A stretch of 64,000 nucleotides of DNA from Pseudomonas sp. ANT_H4 (GTDB taxonomy: Bacteria; Pseudomonadota; Gammaproteobacteria; Pseudomonadales; Pseudomonadaceae): the NCBI RefSeq assembly GCF_008369295.1, contig NZ_VOBG01000004.1, positions 186,001 through 250,000 on the forward strand, written 5' to 3'. The translations under genes were made by a program, and so were the position numbers. Below the pieces are notes generated by a model. That model did no database searches. It worked only from the letters and a program-made list of their open reading frames with translations, and was not told the origin of the DNA. Shown in pieces: positions 61,892-64,000 of the stretch; position 1 is the stretch's first letter, and every line of letters starts with the position of its first letter.

Positions 61892-62371
61892 TCAGCCGTG
61901 GGCAAACTCGCGCAGTGAGTCCCCTTCCATGCGGTAACGCACCCACTCCTCCTGAGGTTGGGCGCCGATGGATTTGTAGAACTGGATGGCCGGTTCGTTC
62001 CAGTCCAGCACGCTCCATTCGAAACGTCCGCAACCGTTGTCACAGGCAATCTTGGCCAGATGGCGCAACAACTTCTTGCCCGCACCGCCTCCGCGCTGTT
62101 GCGGGTTGATGTACAGGTCTTCCAGGTACAGGCAGTTGCTGCCCAGCCAAGTCGAGTAGCTGAAAAAGAACACGGCAAAACCAATTGGCAACCCTTCCCG
62201 CAGACAGATCAGGCCATGGGCGGTGGCGCCTTCGCTGAACAGGCTGCGTTCGATATCCACCACGCTGGCGATCACTTCGTGCCGGGCCTTTTCGTAGTCG
62301 GCAAGCTCCGTGATAAAGGCCAGGATCTGTGCGGCATCACTGGGCACGGCGGGGCGAATCTCAATGGTCAT
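61892..62371 (-). CDS. GNAT-family N-acetyltransferase, diamine acetyltransferase-like
   Basis: A 159-residue GNAT. The start MTIEIRPAVPSDAAQILAFI is typical. The family core reads LYLEDLYINPQQRGGGAGKKLLRHLAKIA, with the acetyl-CoA loop QRGGGAGK, and the tail SVLDWNEPAIQFYKSIGAQ. This pattern is close to the spermidine/spermine and thialysine acetyltransferase group. ATG at 62371 is preferred to an in-frame start ten codons earlier. The substrate is unproven. Confidence 0.87.
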   Translation of the reverse strand: MTIEIRPAVPSDAAQILAFITELADYEKARHEVIASVVDIERSLFSEGATAHGLICLREGLPIGFAVFFFSYSTWLGSNCLYLEDLYINPQQRGGGAGKKLLRHLAKIACDNGCGRFEWSVLDWNEPAIQFYKSIGAQPQEEWVRYRMEGDSLREFAHG

Positions 62372-62490
62372 GGACAGGCCTTGTGAATGAAGAAAGAACA
62401 CATACTAAGGCTGTTTTATGAAGGGTTGCAGTGCAATTTCATTCACGACTAACCTTGCATGGCAACGCATAGCCCCCAATAGGAAACCCG

Positions 62491-63135
62491 ATGCCCTTCA
62501 CGCCATTGTCCGACCTCGCCGCCACCCTGCTGCCCCACGCCTTGGAACCGTCGGAAGACGGCGCCCACGACCTGTCGCACTTGCAGCGGGTGTGGCACAA
62601 CGCGCGGTCGATCCAGGCCGAGGAAGGCGGCGACCTCGAAGTGCTGCTGGCGGCCGTGTTGCTGCACGACTGTGTGGCCGTGGAAAAGAACTCGCCGCTG
62701 CGCTCCAAGGCGTCGGCGCTGGCGGCGACCAAGGCTGGGGGAATCCTGCAAAACCTCGGCTGGCAGCCTGCGCGCATGGCTGCCGTGACCCATGCCATCG
62801 AGACCCACAGCTTTTCGGCGGGGTTAACGCCTGAGTCCCTGGAAGCCAAAATCGTCCAGGACGCCGACCGCCTCGATTCCCTCGGCATGATCGGCGTCGC
62901 CCGCACGTTCTACACCGCCGGGCGCATGGGCAGCGGGCTGTATGACCCGGCTGACCCGACTGCACGCCACCGCGAGTATGACGACAAGCGCTTTTGCCTC
63001 GATCACTTCCAGACCAAGCTGCTGCACTTGGCCGATGGTTTTCAAACCGCCACGGGACAACGCTTGGCGCAGCTTCGTCATGCCCGGCTAAAAGGGTTTA
63101 TGCAGACGTTTATTGAGGAGATTGGCGAACAATAG
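62491..63135 (+). CDS. HD-domain phosphohydrolase
   Basis: A 214-residue hydrolase. The metal-binding pattern is visible: H30 in HDLSHLQRVW, the HD pair at 59-60 in LLHDCV, and the late aspartate in QDADRLDSLG. The fold fits the YedJ/YpgQ group of small HD phosphohydrolases acting on nucleotides or other phosphates. It is separate from neighbours. Confidence 0.88.
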   Translation: MPFTPLSDLAATLLPHALEPSEDGAHDLSHLQRVWHNARSIQAEEGGDLEVLLAAVLLHDCVAVEKNSPLRSKASALAATKAGGILQNLGWQPARMAAVTHAIETHSFSAGLTPESLEAKIVQDADRLDSLGMIGVARTFYTAGRMGSGLYDPADPTARHREYDDKRFCLDHFQTKLLHLADGFQTATGQRLAQLRHARLKGFMQTFIEEIGEQ

Positions 63136-63246
63136 GCACACAAATTCTTACAAGCAACGTAGCACCGTTCGTCGCTGCCAAGGCACCAATGGCAACCGGG
63201 GGCTGACCAATATCAGGTAAGGACTTTAATGATATGGAGGCTCCAC

Positions 63247-63585
63247 ATGAATACTTCCAAATTGACTGCCCTCGCTCTCACTGGCTTGCTGTCTACCGTT
63301 TCCCTCAGCAGCTTTGCCGCATCAAACAACTCCACCGGCCCGACAGACCCTATCGGCAGCCCTCCAAGCCCGGCAACCCAAGAGTCCAAGGACTCCATGG
63401 GCACCGGCCTTGATACCAACGGTGGCGCAATTAACAACCAGGGCAACGACCCGCGCGCCCAAGGCAACGATGGCAACCGCCAAGGCCTGGGGACCGACGT
63501 GGAGAACGGCAAAATGGGGCCGGGCAAAAATGCCACCCCACACGGCGACGACTCCAACCTTCCCGGCGCACCCAAGCAGCCCTGA
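63247..63585 (+). CDS. Exported low-complexity hypothetical protein
   Basis: A 112-residue protein with a signal peptide (MNTSKLTALALTGLLSTVSL, then SSFAAS). The mature part is rich in Gly, Asn, Asp and Pro, with short repeated units (NNQGNDPRAQGNDGNRQG), and appears disordered. TGGAGG precedes ATG 63247; an in-frame ATG six codons upstream is less likely. Function not recognised. Two further small genes follow. Confidence 0.65.
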   Translation: MNTSKLTALALTGLLSTVSLSSFAASNNSTGPTDPIGSPPSPATQESKDSMGTGLDTNGGAINNQGNDPRAQGNDGNRQGLGTDVENGKMGPGKNATPHGDDSNLPGAPKQP

Positions 63586-63634
63586 GCCATAAGCAGACGA
63601 ACACTACCCAACCACTCACCCTGAAGAGGTATGC

Positions 63635-63901
63635 ATGAACGTCGATAAAAACCTTGAGAAAGAAGTCCTCACCCGCCTGCTGCACGCCCATCCCAGCGGC
63701 CTGGGTAAAGAAGTACTGGACAACTACCGAGGTGAAAAAGTGGTGGCCAGCGCCTTGGCCGCCCTTCAGGACCGTGGGTTGATCAAGGAAGGTCATGTGA
63801 CCTGTAACGACGCCGGTGAACACGCGTTGAACCTGCCGATCAAGCTCACGGCGTCCGGCGTGGAGGCAGCTCGCAAGCTGGAAGGCGAAGTAAATCAGTA
63901 A
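63635..63901 (+). CDS. Small hypothetical protein (88 aa), winged-helix-like
   Basis: An 88-residue soluble protein starting MNVDKNLEKEVLTRLLHAHP. The predicted helix-turn-helix-like order (VLTRLLHAH, then VASALAALQDRGLIKEGHV) and a final strand-helix (KLTASGVEAARKLEG) resemble a small winged helix. AGAGG (63625-63629) precedes the ATG. The family was not identified. Confidence 0.65.
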   Translation: MNVDKNLEKEVLTRLLHAHPSGLGKEVLDNYRGEKVVASALAALQDRGLIKEGHVTCNDAGEHALNLPIKLTASGVEAARKLEGEVNQ

Positions 63902-63951
63902 CCCACGTTGTCTGGCCTGGCCCTTCCTCAAGGGCCAGAAGGCGTATCGCA

Positions 63952-64000
63952 ATGCCTCGTGCAAGCAAAGCCAAATACACCGCCGAACAGCAGCCCAAGG
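63952..64000 (+). CDS. Start of a small conserved protein cut by the window edge
   Basis: The open frame from ATG 63952 reads MPRASKAKYTAEQQPK and runs off the right edge. This start is typical of a short basic Pseudomonas protein often annotated as a plasmid stabilisation protein (from memory). GAAGG (63938-63942) lies before it, and a hairpin CTGGCCCTT / AAGGGCCAG (63917-63938) may end the previous transcript. Confidence 0.5.
   Translation, partial: MPRASKAKYTAEQQPK

Overview
The window is chromosomal DNA of a Pseudomonas of the fluorescens type. This is inferred from the methylcitrate genes with a GntR regulator, ThrH, a Cys4 iron-sulfur CysH, the etfBA / etf-QO divergon with a PsrA-like box, an AraFGH importer run by an IclR regulator, several REP/REPIN families and high GC. 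Most of it is ordinary core and accessory metabolism. No complete prophage, CRISPR array or intact insertion sequence was seen.

Layout. 1-4505 (minus): propionate catabolism, GntR regulator-prpB-prpC-acnD, with acnD cut by the window edge. 4778-7838 (plus): a three-gene retropepsin / inactive transglutaminase-7TM / RimK-like ATP-grasp operon. 7950-15001: pabB, thrH, cysH, a LysR regulator divergent from an SDR, a HAD phosphatase and small proteins, with a repeat-rich gap (12.7-13.3 kb) holding a roughly 365 bp element with long terminal inverted repeats. 15028-15210: an IS3-type transposase remnant. 15295-30074 (plus): a complete Wzx/Wzy-type exopolysaccharide locus of 13 genes (flippase, initiating transferase, three other glycosyltransferases, two sugar epimerase/dehydratase-like proteins, O-antigen-ligase-like polymerase, acyltransferase, kinase-like ATPase lacking the Walker A lysine, Wza-like lipoprotein, PslG-like glycosidase, Wzz), closed by a terminator.

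30337-31041 (minus) is a lower-GC, nuclease-like DUF6602-type gene beside tRNA-Ser(GGA). 31728-39127 holds fatty-acid genes (crotonase, PlsC, FadB-like, thiolase), CorA, an amidotransferase and a 31-residue membrane peptide. 39328-40128 is a cytochrome c. 40355-43519 (minus) is a second ATP-grasp system (ATP-grasp / alpha-E / transglutaminase) without the Anbu peptidase often found with it. A three-hairpin candidate small RNA lies at about 43751-43882.

43980-50239 holds RraB, a START protein, small envelope proteins, a MocR regulator, an OmpA/DUF4398 lipoprotein pair and a solute-binding protein. 50322-54252 holds etfBA and divergent etf-QO. 54327-57287 holds an AraC regulator, a zinc alcohol dehydrogenase and an IclR regulator. 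57398-61744 is the araFGH importer with an SDR as first gene. The right end holds a GNAT, an HD hydrolase and three small proteins, the last cut by the edge.

The most unusual items are the candidate small RNA, the tRNA-linked nuclease-like gene, the two separate ATP-grasp peptide-modification operons, the kinase-like EPS protein lacking the Walker A lysine, and the inverted-repeat element. All functional statements come from reading the sequence and family knowledge; no database search was possible.
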